DNA of 64,000 nt, taken from NCBI GenBank assembly GCA_020025955.1, contig JAHHRF010000004.1, positions 1-64,000 on the forward strand. The letters run 5' to 3'. The translations under genes were made by a program, and so were the position numbers. Positions 50,245-58,328 of the stretch are shown one piece after another. This DNA is from Sutterella sp. GTDB lineage: Bacteria; Pseudomonadota; Gammaproteobacteria; Burkholderiales; Burkholderiaceae_F. Within the stretch, counting starts at the first letter, position 1. Every line of letters starts with the position of its first letter. The notes under the pieces were generated by a model that saw nothing but the letters and a program-made list of their open reading frames with translations, was not told where the DNA came from and searched no databases.

Positions 50245-51501
50245 TTAGCGCTTCATCATGTCGAAGAACTCATCATTGGTCTTCGTGGCCTTCATCTTGT
50301 CGAGGATGAATTCCATGGCTTCGATTTCACCCATGTCGTAGAGGAACTTACGAAGCACCCAGACCTTCTGGAGAACGTCGGGCTTCAAGAGTAATTCTTC
50401 GCGACGGGTACCCGAGCGCTTCAGGTTGATAGCGGGGTAGACGCGCTTTTCAGCCATGTTGCGTTCGAGGTGGATTTCGTTGTTACCCGTCCCCTTAAAT
50501 TCTTCGTAGATCACGTCGTCCATGCGCGAGCCCGTATCCACCAAGGCGGTGCCAATGATGGTCAAAGAGCCCCCTTCTTCCAAGTTACGCGCCGCACCGA
50601 AGATACGCTTCGGGCGCTGGAGGGCGTTGGCGTCCACACCCCCCGTTAACACTTTGCCCGAGCTCGGAATCACGGTGTTGTAGGCGCGTGCTAAACGCGT
50701 AATGGAGTCAAGAAGGATGACGACGTCACGCTTACTTTCCGCTAAGCGCTTGGCTTTTTCGATCACCATTTCAGCGACCTGCACGTGGCGGGTGGCGGGC
50801 TCATCAAAGGTGGAAGCCACGACTTCGGCGCGAACGCTACGCTGCATTTCGGTAACTTCTTCCGGACGCTCGTCAATTAAGAGCACGAACAAGTCCACGT
50901 TGGGGTGGTTGGCCGTAATGGCATGCGCAATGTGCTGCATCAAAACGGTCTTACCCGACTTCGGGGGAGCGACCAAGAGCGCACGCTGACCCTTACCAAT
51001 CGGGGCAATCATGTCGATGATGCGACCCGTAATGTTTTCGTCCCCGCGCATGTCGCGCTCCAGCGTCAGCGGCTCATTCGGGAACAAGGGCGTTAAGTTT
51101 TCAAACACCATGCGGTGCTTCATGTTCTCAGGCTTTTGCCCGTTGACCGTTTCCACACGAACGAGAGCGAAATAGCGCTCGCCATCCTTCGGGATACGCA
51201 CTTCCCCTTCGATGGAGTCACCCGTGTGCAAATTAAAGCGTCGGATCTGCGAGGGCGAAATGTAGATGTCGTCTGCACTGGCCAAGTAGCTCGTATCCGG
51301 GCTACGTAAGAAGCCAAACCCGTCCGGGAGCACTTCTAAGGTGCCATCGCCAAAAATCTGTTCACCGGCCTTGGCCTTCTTTTTCAAGATGGCAAACATG
51401 AGTTCTTGCTTGCGCATGCGGTGGGCATTGTCCACGCCTAATTCTTGCGCCAAGTCGAGGAGTTTGGTGATGTGAAGGGATTTGAGATCAGATAAATGCA
51501 T
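50245..51501 (-). CDS. rho: Transcription termination factor Rho
   Basis: A 418-residue hexameric RNA helicase. The N-terminal domain is MHLSDLKSLHITKLLDLAQE, the RNA-binding OB-fold contains GFGFLRSP and YISPSQIRRFNL. The helicase core has Walker A APPKSGKTVL, Walker B VVILLDSITRLAR, the Q-loop GGVDANALQRPKRIFGAARN and R-loop. The protein lacks the long acidic insertion some actinobacterial Rho proteins have. The leader before the ATG has no strong ribosome site and is about 265 bases long, which suits the autogenous control known for rho, although that is inferred. The trxA-rho order is conserved. Confidence 0.96.
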   Translation of the reverse strand: MHLSDLKSLHITKLLDLAQELGVDNAHRMRKQELMFAILKKKAKAGEQIFGDGTLEVLPDGFGFLRSPDTSYLASADDIYISPSQIRRFNLHTGDSIEGEVRIPKDGERYFALVRVETVNGQKPENMKHRMVFENLTPLFPNEPLTLERDMRGDENITGRIIDMIAPIGKGQRALLVAPPKSGKTVLMQHIAHAITANHPNVDLFVLLIDERPEEVTEMQRSVRAEVVASTFDEPATRHVQVAEMVIEKAKRLAESKRDVVILLDSITRLARAYNTVIPSSGKVLTGGVDANALQRPKRIFGAARNLEEGGSLTIIGTALVDTGSRMDDVIYEEFKGTGNNEIHLERNMAEKRVYPAINLKRSGTRREELLLKPDVLQKVWVLRKFLYDMGEIEAMEFILDKMKATKTNDEFFDMMKR

Positions 51502-51765
51502 CGTGAGAAATTCCGTAACCAGCCGCCTGACAAAGAACGAGGTCAGAAGCGAGAACGCGGGTTACTGTGGGTAGTCAATGGGTTAAAAGCGAACGAGGCG
51601 TTCGGGGTTTGTCGTGAGCGTTGGCGCTCAACGAATAGCGGGGGTGGGCCAGTGTTGGCGCAGTGGACGTTTGAAGTGTTACGTCCCTCCCCCGTGGACA
51701 GGATGCCCTTTGGAGTGAGGGGCTTACACTGTCTCGGGCGTCTTCTTTTGTGAGCGTCGGTCAGC

Positions 51766-51799
51766 AAAAAAAAGAGGCGGGTACCATGATACCCGCCTC
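51766..51799 (-). terminator. Terminator of trxA
   Basis: A 10-bp perfect stem (GAGGCGGGTA with TACCCGCCTC), a 6-base loop and a minus-strand T-run (TCTTTTTTTT). Confidence 0.92.
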
Positions 51800-51822
51800 G
51801 TTTCACTTTGACCAGTCTCGAA

Positions 51823-52149
51823 TTAAAGATTCTTTTCGATGAATGCGTCTAAGGAAGCCTGGTCGCTAGCGCCCGTGCGCTGGTCAACCACTTCACCGTT
51901 CTTGAAGACGATGATGCAGGGAATACCACGCACGCCAAGCTTAGCAGCCTGTTCGCTGGCTTCGTCGCAGTTGTACTTAGCGATCTGAGCGCGACCCGCA
52001 AACTTTTCAGCAGCGGCTTCTAACTTCGGGGCGAGCATACGGCAAGGACCGCACCAGGGGGCCCAGAAATCCACGAAAACCGGCAAGTCAGCCTGGTGAA
52101 CTTCCGCGGCAAAGTTGTCGTCATTGACTTCGATAATGTTGTTGGACAT
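51823..52149 (-). CDS. trxA: Thioredoxin
   Basis: A 108-residue thioredoxin with the redox site WAPWCGPCRM at residues 29-38, the cis-proline segment GIPCIIVF, and normal length. It reduces protein disulfides and supplies ribonucleotide reductase and methionine sulfoxide reductase. An additional Cys sits in the GIPCI segment, next to the cis-proline, where most thioredoxins have Thr or Ser. AAGGAG 8 bases before the ATG supports the start. rho follows downstream in the same direction after a terminator. Confidence 0.95.
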   Translation of the reverse strand: MSNNIIEVNDDNFAAEVHQADLPVFVDFWAPWCGPCRMLAPKLEAAAEKFAGRAQIAKYNCDEASEQAAKLGVRGIPCIIVFKNGEVVDQRTGASDQASLDAFIEKNL

Positions 52150-52388
52150 GAAAGTGTCTCCTTGGGGTTGTGACCTCTCAACGTAAAGGAGGGCACAACG
52201 GTGTTGGGTAAAACGTTTATGAAGGCATTGTACCCTGAGCGTTCACGAGGGGAAGCCTTTCCCCAGGGATTTGCGCTCATAGGTAGAATTGATTGAATTA
52301 ATAAAAATTATCAACCGAGATGACTCCATAGCCTATAACTACATAGTAACGGCTTTCTCACGCCGTGTCAGCTCCTCGTTACACTTTG

Positions 52389-52416
52389 TTGGCATTTAAA
52401 AAGGTTTTCCTATACA
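52389..52416 (+). promoter_or_regulatory. SRP RNA promoter
   Basis: TTGGCA and TATACA separated by 16 bases, 8 bases before the predicted RNA start: a near-consensus sigma-70 promoter. Confidence 0.75.
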
Positions 52417-52423
52417 CTTAGCC

Positions 52424-52530
52424 TCTGCGGTGGGTCCCCTCGCATGAACTTGTCGGTCACCTGGTCAGGTCAGGAATGAAGCAGCCAACCCGATAAAGTC
52501 CAGTGCCGAGGAAAAGGCTCGCCGCTTTTT
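52424..52530 (+). ncRNA. ffs: Signal recognition particle 4.5S RNA
   Basis: A small SRP RNA of about 105 nt. It has the Ffh-binding stem-loop with GGTCAGGTCAGGAATGAAGC and AGCC, which contains the GGAA-type tetraloop region. The closing helix pairs GCGG-GGGTC near the 5' end with GGCTC-CCGC near the 3' end, and a T5 run ends it. It works with Ffh and FtsY to target inner-membrane proteins. Ends are approximate. Confidence 0.93.
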
Positions 52531-52785
52531 CGTTTCTAGCACATACGTTTCTTTTCGAGCGTAGGGTGCTTTTTTTGTGTCTGTCGTTTGGGATGGGGTC
52601 TCGCACCTAACCCTAAATAGGCAAGTGCATTCCCTAGCGCGTCAAGGCGTAAAAGGCGGGGTCGAGTGCGTGAAAGCCCTTGGGGCTTTGCTAAAATTTT
52701 TTTGCATAGACTCGAGGACCGAGTTCCGGCTTTACGTGACTCTCCTTAATTGACCCCCAACCCCTTAGCGACGACCACACTCCTT

Positions 52786-53484
52786 ATGAACTTTACCCTT
52801 TGGCTGGCGTACTTCTTAACGTCTTGTACTACGATTGCGACGCCGGGCCCAGGCGTTCTGATGACCATCATGAAGTCCATGCAGCACGGCTTTGCGGGCG
52901 CGAAGTGGACGGTCTTGGGGACGGCCACCGGGACCGTGATCATGGCGTGTTTATCGGCCACGGGCTTGAGTATTATTTTGCAGAATTCGCCCGATGCCTA
53001 TGGGGTGTTGCGTACGCTGGGTGGCCTCTACATGATTTGGTTGGGGGTGAAAAATTGGCGCGCCAAGACCGTGAGTCTCACGTCCGCGGTGAAAAAGAAG
53101 GCTCTCCAAGAAGCGCACGACAAAGCCCATGAAGCCACCTACAAAGCGGACGCCGCCCGCATTCGACGCTTCCCCTTCTTCTTAGAAGGCATCGTCTTAC
53201 AGCTCACGAACCCCATGCTCATCATGTTCTTCGTGTCGCTCTTCCCGCAATTTATCGACCCCACTAAAGACCATAACCTGCAGTTTTCCGTTTTAGCCTT
53301 TACGTACTTTGCGTTGGTGATCGTGATTCACTCCGGGTACTCCGTCGTCATCACCCGCTTTAAGAGCGTGATGAGTAACCCCACGTGGACGCGCTGGATC
53401 TACCGCGTCGGGGGCACCATCTTTATGTTCTTAGGGATCGTGATTCTTCGTCAGGTCGCCCAACAGTATTTGGGGCTTTTTTAG
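52786..53484 (+). CDS. LysE/RhtB-family amino-acid exporter
   Basis: A 232-residue membrane protein with about six helices. LysE landmarks are TIATPGPGVLMTI in helix 1 and the GTATGTVIMA loop, then GGLYMIWLGVKNWRA, and NPMLIMFFVSLFPQF. It contains a charged insertion (KKKALQEAHDKAHEATYKAD) in the central cytoplasmic loop, longer than usual. Exporters of this family remove excess amino acids. ATG 52786 is chosen, with a TTG at 52750 as alternative; neither has a Shine-Dalgarno sequence. Confidence 0.85.
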   Translation: MNFTLWLAYFLTSCTTIATPGPGVLMTIMKSMQHGFAGAKWTVLGTATGTVIMACLSATGLSIILQNSPDAYGVLRTLGGLYMIWLGVKNWRAKTVSLTSAVKKKALQEAHDKAHEATYKADAARIRRFPFFLEGIVLQLTNPMLIMFFVSLFPQFIDPTKDHNLQFSVLAFTYFALVIVIHSGYSVVITRFKSVMSNPTWTRWIYRVGGTIFMFLGIVILRQVAQQYLGLF

Positions 53485-53530
53485 TTCCGAGCCCGATCGG
53501 TTAAGACTGATAGAATAAGAGGACATCCAA

Positions 53531-53564
53531 AAGGGGGACACCATTGGGTGTCCTTCTTTTTTTA
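53531..53564 (+). terminator. Terminator of the LysE-family gene
   Basis: A 7-bp stem (GGACACC with GGTGTCC) extended by G-T pairs, a 4-base loop and a T7 run. Confidence 0.88.
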
Positions 53565-53595
53565 AGTCATTCACATTATTCGAAGAACAAGAACC

Positions 53596-54945
53596 ATGGG
53601 AAGCTATCAGGTATTGGCGCGTAAATGGCGTCCGCATGACTTTGAGACCATTGTGGGTCAGGAGCATGTGGTCACGGCGCTTACGCGTGCCCTCACGGAA
53701 AAGCGACTTCATCACGCCTATCTCTTCACGGGGACCCGTGGGGTGGGGAAGACCACCATTTCGCGTATTTTCGCCAAAGCCTTGAATTGCCAAGGGGTTG
53801 ATGGCCAGGGCGATATGACGGCGCACCCCTGTGGGGTTTGTGACGCGTGTCGTGCCATTGATGAGGGCCGTTTCCCGGACTACATCGAAATGGACGCGGC
53901 CAGTAACCGCTCCGTGGAAGACATGACGGCGCTCTTAGAGCGAAGCATCTATGCGCCAACCCATGGGCGCTTCAAGGTCTACATGATCGACGAAGTGCAT
54001 ATGCTCACCACCACGGCTTTTAACGCGATGTTAAAGACCTTGGAAGAGCCCCCGGAATACGTGAAATTCATTTTGGCCACGACGGACCCGCAAAAGGTGC
54101 CCGTGACGGTGCTCTCGCGCTGCTTGCAATTTAACCTTCGCAATATGCAGCCCGCCGCCATCGTGAAGCACATGGAAGGGATCCTCACGGAAGAAAAGAT
54201 TGGCTTTGAAACGGGGGCGTTAGACCTCATCGCTCAAGGGGCACGCGGCTCCATGCGTGATGGGTTGTCGCTTCTTGACCAAGCGATCGCGTACTGCGGG
54301 GGTGACGTTAAGGAAGAACCCGTTCGCCGTATGCTCGGGATGAGCGACGCGGATACGATTTCGCGTCTCTTAGACGGGCTCTTAGCGGGGGATGCTGAAG
54401 GGTTGGTGTCGGTCGCCGACGCCATGCTCGTCGAAGGCATTTCCTTTGCGCAGACGTTGCGTGACTTAGCGGGGGCCTTTCATAAGTTGGCCTTGGCACA
54501 GCGCGTCCCTAGCGCCCTTCCTCAGGACGAAGACGGTCGTCGATTGGCTGCCTTCTTGCCGCGCTTTACGCCTGAAGAAATCCAACTCTTTTACCAAATC
54601 AGCTTGCACGCTCGCAATGAGCTCTCGTTAGCCCCCGACGACTACGCGGGCTTTACGATGGCGCTTTTGCGTATGCTCGCCTTTAAGCCCGCGGGTGACC
54701 GCGTGGGGGCGAAGGTCCCAGAAAAGGCACCCGTGGTGGCAACGCCCGCTCCGGCTCCGGCGCCCGCACCAAAGAAAGCGGACGGCATTAATACCGTTGG
54801 GAAGTCCTCGGGGCTCCCACCCATCGATGCGCCCGATGCAACGCCCCCTGGAATCGGGATGGGCGGTGACGCGGCACCCAGCTTAGGCGGGGCACCGTCG
54901 TTGTCGGGCACCCCTGACGAGGAGACGCCCCCCTGGGGAGAATAA
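53596..54945 (+). CDS. dnaX: DNA polymerase III subunit gamma (zero-frame dnaX)
   Basis: A 449-residue clamp-loader ATPase read without frameshifting. Walker A is GTRGVGKTT (residues about 45-53), the zinc module is PCGVCDAC with an earlier Cys, Walker B is IDEVHM, and the sensor motif is LSRCLQF. The collar domain and an Ala/Pro-rich linker follow (APAPAPAPKK), and the protein stops at PPWGE. That makes it the size of E. coli gamma (431 residues). The tau-specific DnaE/DnaB-binding end lies immediately downstream in the +1 frame (54932-55378). ybaB follows, as is usual. No strong Shine-Dalgarno sequence precedes the ATG. Confidence 0.92.
   Translation: MGSYQVLARKWRPHDFETIVGQEHVVTALTRALTEKRLHHAYLFTGTRGVGKTTISRIFAKALNCQGVDGQGDMTAHPCGVCDACRAIDEGRFPDYIEMDAASNRSVEDMTALLERSIYAPTHGRFKVYMIDEVHMLTTTAFNAMLKTLEEPPEYVKFILATTDPQKVPVTVLSRCLQFNLRNMQPAAIVKHMEGILTEEKIGFETGALDLIAQGARGSMRDGLSLLDQAIAYCGGDVKEEPVRRMLGMSDADTISRLLDGLLAGDAEGLVSVADAMLVEGISFAQTLRDLAGAFHKLALAQRVPSALPQDEDGRRLAAFLPRFTPEEIQLFYQISLHARNELSLAPDDYAGFTMALLRMLAFKPAGDRVGAKVPEKAPVVATPAPAPAPAPKKADGINTVGKSSGLPPIDAPDATPPGIGMGGDAAPSLGGAPSLSGTPDEETPPWGE
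54919..54945 (+). other. dnaX: Candidate programmed +1 frameshift site in dnaX
   Basis: The zero frame reads GAG GAG ACG CCC CCC TGG and reaches TAA at 54943-54945. A Shine-Dalgarno-like GAGGAG (54919-54924) stands 3 bases before CCC CCC, the same spacing as in the prfB +1 site. A +1 slip on CCC-C enters the frame that encodes the tau end. A one-base indel in the C6 run is the alternative explanation. Confidence 0.55.
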
Positions 54946-55378
54946 TCCGCCGATTGAGTCCTATCTGACCGATTCGGCAAATGGGGAAGTGCGTGACGCT
55001 TCCCACACTGGCGAATTACTCAATTGGCGTGACATGGTCAGCTTGGCCGGGCTCTCGGGTCCTGGTCGCATTTTGGCTGCGTCCGCGCAAGTCGACGAAC
55101 TGGATGAGTCGCACGTGAAACTGCGTGTGCCCAGTCAGTCCTTAGTGCCCGCCGTGATCGACTCCATTCGTGGGGCGATGACGAAACTCATGGGGCGCCA
55201 CTTCCAAGTCGAAGTGGTCGTGGGCGACGTACAAGATGAAACGATTTTGGAGCGTGAAGACCGAGAACGTGCGGAAGAAAAAGCCCGTCTCATTGCGCGC
55301 TTTAAGTCGCTTCACGTGGTGCAAGAATTAGAACGTCGTCTGGGTGACCTGGAAATTAAAGACGTTCGTGAAGACTAA
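54932..55378 (+). CDS. dnaX: Tau-specific C-terminal segment of dnaX (+1 frame)
   Basis: An open frame of 148 residues continuing dnaX in the +1 frame, giving a 593-residue tau when joined at the C6 run. It starts PGENNPPIESYLTDSANGEV and contains LLNWRDMVSLAGLSGPGRIL, which resembles the W..LV..L..LG domain V of tau that binds the polymerase alpha subunit. A charged coiled end (ERERAEEKARLIARF) follows. In E. coli tau is essential for coupling the polymerases to the helicase, so expression of this part is expected. No good independent start codon with a ribosome site precedes it; a GTG at 54989 is the only candidate. Confidence 0.7.
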   Translation, partial: PGENNPPIESYLTDSANGEVRDASHTGELLNWRDMVSLAGLSGPGRILAASAQVDELDESHVKLRVPSQSLVPAVIDSIRGAMTKLMGRHFQVEVVVGDVQDETILEREDRERAEEKARLIARFKSLHVVQELERRLGDLEIKDVRED

Positions 55379-55414
55379 ACTTTTTTCAACCTCAACAAAA
55401 AAGGAAAACCCATC

Positions 55415-55738
55415 ATGCGTTTTGGCGGTGGTATGGGCGGGCTCATGGCCCAGGCTCAGAAGATGCAGGCTAAGTTAGCCGAGATTCAAGAAGAAATTGC
55501 TCAGATGGACTTTGAAGGCCAGGCAGCCAACGGCGCCGTTAAGGTGACGGTCTCTGGTAAGAACGTCTGCCGTGGCATCAAGATTGATCCGTCCGTGGTC
55601 GACACCGACGACATGGAAATGCTCGAAGACCTCTTAGTGGTTGCCTTTAATGACGCTCAGGAACGCGCCAAGTCGTATTCCGAAGAACGTATGAGTAAGG
55701 CCGTTCCCTTGCCCCCGGGCATGAAGTTGCCCTTCTAA
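55415..55738 (+). CDS. ybaB: YbaB/EbfC nucleoid-associated protein
   Basis: A 107-residue DNA-binding protein. The family pattern is clear: MRFGGGMGGLMAQAQKMQAK at the N terminus, then KVTVSGKNVCRGIKIDP and the C-terminal ADxNDAQERAKSYSEERM-type helix ending PLPPGMKLPF. It forms tweezer-like dimers that bind DNA and affects gene expression and repair. It follows dnaX by 36 bases, as in most proteobacteria. Confidence 0.92.
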   Translation: MRFGGGMGGLMAQAQKMQAKLAEIQEEIAQMDFEGQAANGAVKVTVSGKNVCRGIKIDPSVVDTDDMEMLEDLLVVAFNDAQERAKSYSEERMSKAVPLPPGMKLPF

Positions 55739-55766
55739 GGGGATAACGCCCGAAGGCTGACGCACC

Positions 55767-55806
55767 AACGCACACGTACCCATGACAGGGTGCCTGTGCG
55801 TTTTTT
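55767..55806 (+). terminator. Terminator of dnaX-ybaB
   Basis: A 15-bp stem with one mismatch (AACGCACACGTACCC with GGGTGCCTGTGCGTT), a 6-base loop and a T6 tail. It separates ybaB from the modD-like gene. Confidence 0.88.
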
Positions 55807-55936
55807 CGTTTCAAGCCACTTAGGGGAAACCGAGACTCTTTCGCCCAAAGTCCCTCGGAGGGAGTAAAGTTAGGGCAACGATTAATTTTGTGGATAGGAG
55901 TCCCGGACTCGAATCCCTGTTTTACTGAGTGAGACT

Positions 55937-56773
55937 ATGCTTCGAATTTCTGCACGCGAGATTGATGACTTGTTGGATGGCGACTGGGTTTTAAACGATC
56001 CGACCACGGAAGGGATGGCCCCGTTGAAGGACGGGCGCATCACGGGGCTCTTTAAAACGCCGGGCGTCGTTGCAGGGTTACACATTGCGCAAGCGATTTT
56101 CGAGCGCTCGGGCGCAGAATTTGAACCTTTCGTACGAGAAGGCGATTGGGTGGAAGCCGGGATTCCGTTGTTTTCCGTGACGGGGACGGCCGAGAGCCTG
56201 CACGCCACCTATAAGCTCGCCCAGTGCGTGATGGAATACGCCGGCGGTATCGCCCTTCGCACCCACGCGATGGTCAAAGCTGCGCGCGCGGTAAACGCCC
56301 ACGTGTCGGTCGCGGGCACCCGAAAGCACGCGCCGGGCGCCAAACTCGTGAGCCTCGCCGGGCTCTTTGCAGGGGGCGGTATTTTGCATCGTGGGGGTTT
56401 GTCTGACTCCGTCTTGGTTTTTGACCAGCACCGCATTTTGGCGGAAGACCCGGCGGCTGCTGTAAAGCGCCTCATTCAACAAAACCCCGAAAAGCGTGTG
56501 GCTTTGGAAGTCGAAAGCCGTGAAGAAGCGCTCTATTGGGCCCAAGTGGGCGTAGACATCCTTCAGTGTGAACGCTTTACCCCGGCGGCCCTCAAAGACC
56601 TCGTTGACGAATTGGCGCAAAAGTATCCGCACATTCGCGTCAATGTGGCGGGTGGCGTCAATGCTGACAACGCCGCCGACTACGCCCAGAGCGGGGCCCA
56701 TGTTTTAGTGACGAGCTGGCCCTACTTCGGTCGTCCCCATGACGTTAAAATGCGTTTTGAAGCGCAACCCTAA
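55937..56773 (+). CDS. modD: ModD-like quinolinate phosphoribosyltransferase homologue
   Basis: A 278-residue type II phosphoribosyltransferase-fold protein. It resembles NadC overall, but its marks fit ModD: TRKHAPGAKLVSLAGLFAGG, then HRGGLSDSVLVFDQHRIL in place of NadC's HR-GLxD-LIKDNH, and the C-terminal LVTSWPYFGRPHDVK. ModD proteins accompany molybdate transport systems and are thought to act in molybdenum handling, though the reaction is unsettled. It lies between ybaB and recR, which are normally adjacent, and precedes recR by 15 bases. Since the organism has several molybdoenzymes, a Mo-related role is plausible; a NadC role is not excluded. Confidence 0.75.
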   Translation: MLRISAREIDDLLDGDWVLNDPTTEGMAPLKDGRITGLFKTPGVVAGLHIAQAIFERSGAEFEPFVREGDWVEAGIPLFSVTGTAESLHATYKLAQCVMEYAGGIALRTHAMVKAARAVNAHVSVAGTRKHAPGAKLVSLAGLFAGGGILHRGGLSDSVLVFDQHRILAEDPAAAVKRLIQQNPEKRVALEVESREEALYWAQVGVDILQCERFTPAALKDLVDELAQKYPHIRVNVAGGVNADNAADYAQSGAHVLVTSWPYFGRPHDVKMRFEAQP

Positions 56774-56788
56774 AGAACACACTCCTTC

Positions 56789-57403
56789 ATGTCGATTAAG
56801 TTAGCCCCCGAACTCGTGGCCCTCATTGATGCCCTGGAAGCGTTACCAGGCATTGGTCCACGCACCGCTCAGCGTTTAGCCTTTCATTTGCTAAACCATT
56901 CCGAGACGGTACTCACCCCCTTGTCGGACGCCTTAAATGGCGTGCGATCAGGGCTGGGGCGCTGCGCGATGTGTAATAGCTTTAGTCAGACGTCGCCTTG
57001 TGCGGTTTGTTCCGACCCCCGACGCGAAGGGCGACTCCTTTGCGTCGTGGAAAGCGTGGCCGACCAATTAGCGGTGGATGCGAGTCTCGCGTGGCCCGGG
57101 CGCTACTTCGTGCTCAATGGACGCTTAAACCCCATTGAAGGGCGTGGTCCCTTTGAAATTGGGTTGGATCAGTTGCTCCACGTTGTGAAAACGTTAGAGG
57201 GGCCCGCTGGTTTGGACGAAGTCGTGATTGCAACGAGCTATACGCCAGAGGGGGATGCTACCGCCTACTACGCCATCGACATGATTAAGAAGGCGTTTCC
57301 TGACTTGAAAGTGACGCGTTTAGCACGCGGCGTGCCCGCGGGTGTCGAAATCGAATACACGGATTTAAACACCTTAGCCAACGCCCTCTACCAACGTCGT
57401 TAA
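56789..57403 (+). CDS. recR: Recombination protein RecR
   Basis: A 204-residue recombination mediator that works with RecF and RecO to load RecA on gapped DNA. It shows the helix-hairpin-helix (ALPGIGPRTAQRLAFHLL), the C4 zinc finger (CAMCNSFSQTSPCAVC), and the Toprim domain (LLCVVESVAD...YFVLNGRLNPIEGRGP). The stop is about 100 bases before gmhA. The sequence upstream of the ATG is CACTCCTTC, with no Shine-Dalgarno sequence, although it is only 15 bases from the modD stop and may rely on coupling. Confidence 0.95.
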   Translation: MSIKLAPELVALIDALEALPGIGPRTAQRLAFHLLNHSETVLTPLSDALNGVRSGLGRCAMCNSFSQTSPCAVCSDPRREGRLLCVVESVADQLAVDASLAWPGRYFVLNGRLNPIEGRGPFEIGLDQLLHVVKTLEGPAGLDEVVIATSYTPEGDATAYYAIDMIKKAFPDLKVTRLARGVPAGVEIEYTDLNTLANALYQRR

Positions 57404-57499
57404 GGTCAAAGGCACTCAAACCCGCTACACTTGTGGGCAAGATTAATTCGGAAAGTGCCAACCCGTTGGTCCCTTTCCCAAACCAAAAGACACTTCCTT

Positions 57500-58093
57500 A
57501 TGCGTGAAGATACGGTACGCGCGGCCTTAGAAGAGGCGCGTGAGGCGCTCGATAATGCGCTTAAAAACGAAACGCTCATCGCCAATATTGCCAAGGCCGG
57601 GCACCTCATGGCCGAGGCGATTCGCTCCGGCCACAAGGTGCTTTCCTGCGGCAATGGGGGGAGCTTGTGCGATGCCATGCATTTCGCTGAAGAGATGACG
57701 GGGCGCTATCGCCAAGACCGTCGTGCGTATGCAGCAGCGGCCATTAGCGACGTTTCCCACATGGCTTGTGTCGGCAACGACTACGGCTACGAATTTGTCT
57801 TCTCTCGCTATGTCGAGGGGATGGGGCAAACGGGCGACGTTCTCTTAGCGATTTCCACGTCGGGTACCAGCAAAAACATTTTGCGTGCGGTGGAAGCCGC
57901 CAAAGCCAAGGGTATGACCGTGGTGGCCATGACCGGGCGCGAGGATTCTCCCATTGGGAATTTGGCGGATGTGGCCTTGGTGACGCCCGCCGGTCGTTGG
58001 GCCGATCGCGTTCAGGAACTCCACATCAAATGCATTCACATCATGATTGAATTGGTGGAACGCGAACTTGATCCTCAAAACTATTCCGAGTGA
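57500..58093 (+). CDS. gmhA: Phosphoheptose isomerase
   Basis: A 197-residue SIS-fold isomerase that converts sedoheptulose 7-phosphate to heptose 7-phosphate for the LPS inner core. The active-site loops are visible: SCGNGGSLCDAMHFAEEMTGRY, SDVSHMACVGNDYGYE, STSGTSKN and the late QELHIKCIHIMIELVE. These match GmhA rather than other SIS proteins such as DiaA. ATG 57500 is chosen over an upstream frame from 57431; its upstream sequence (CACTTCCTT) has no Shine-Dalgarno sequence. Confidence 0.9.
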   Translation: MREDTVRAALEEAREALDNALKNETLIANIAKAGHLMAEAIRSGHKVLSCGNGGSLCDAMHFAEEMTGRYRQDRRAYAAAAISDVSHMACVGNDYGYEFVFSRYVEGMGQTGDVLLAISTSGTSKNILRAVEAAKAKGMTVVAMTGREDSPIGNLADVALVTPAGRWADRVQELHIKCIHIMIELVERELDPQNYSE

Positions 58094-58158
58094 GAGGGCG
58101 CCCTTTTAGCGCGTCTTTGCTAAAATTAGACCACTCTTTTGAGCGAACAAGACTATAA

Positions 58159-58222
58159 CGGGGACGGCCAAACGTCCCCCTTTTCTTGTCTCCCACTGGG
58201 CCGAGACCTCTCGGCCCTTTGG
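58159..58222 (+). terminator. Tandem hairpins between gmhA and greA
   Basis: A 7-bp stem (GGGGACG with CGTCCCC) followed by CTTTTCTT, then an 8-bp perfect stem GGGCCGAG-ACCT-CTCGGCCC followed by TTT. They terminate gmhA and leave greA with its own promoter. Confidence 0.75.
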
Positions 58223-58328
58223 TTTAGTGGGCGTCGGTCCCCACTCAAAGAAAACCGAACCCGAATTTTTTTATTTTGATCGTGATGGCGCTCATCGCCT
58301 CCGACACTTTTTCTTAACCGTTGAACTT

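Noticed and set aside
50054..50309. Lys/Pro-rich small proteins between nadE and rho
   Set aside because: They are translations of tandem repeats and terminators, overlap rho antisense, and lack ribosome sites.
54989..55378. A separate 129-residue gene after dnaX
   Set aside because: Its content matches the tau C-terminal domain, the frame is open back to the C6 run, and the only start is a GTG with no ribosome site. It is better read as dnaX in the +1 frame.
55937..56773. Simple nadC annotation
   Set aside because: The HRGGLSDSVLVF and LVTSWPYFGRPHDVK blocks fit ModD better than the HR-GLxDxxLIKDNH of NadC, so ModD-like is preferred with stated doubt.
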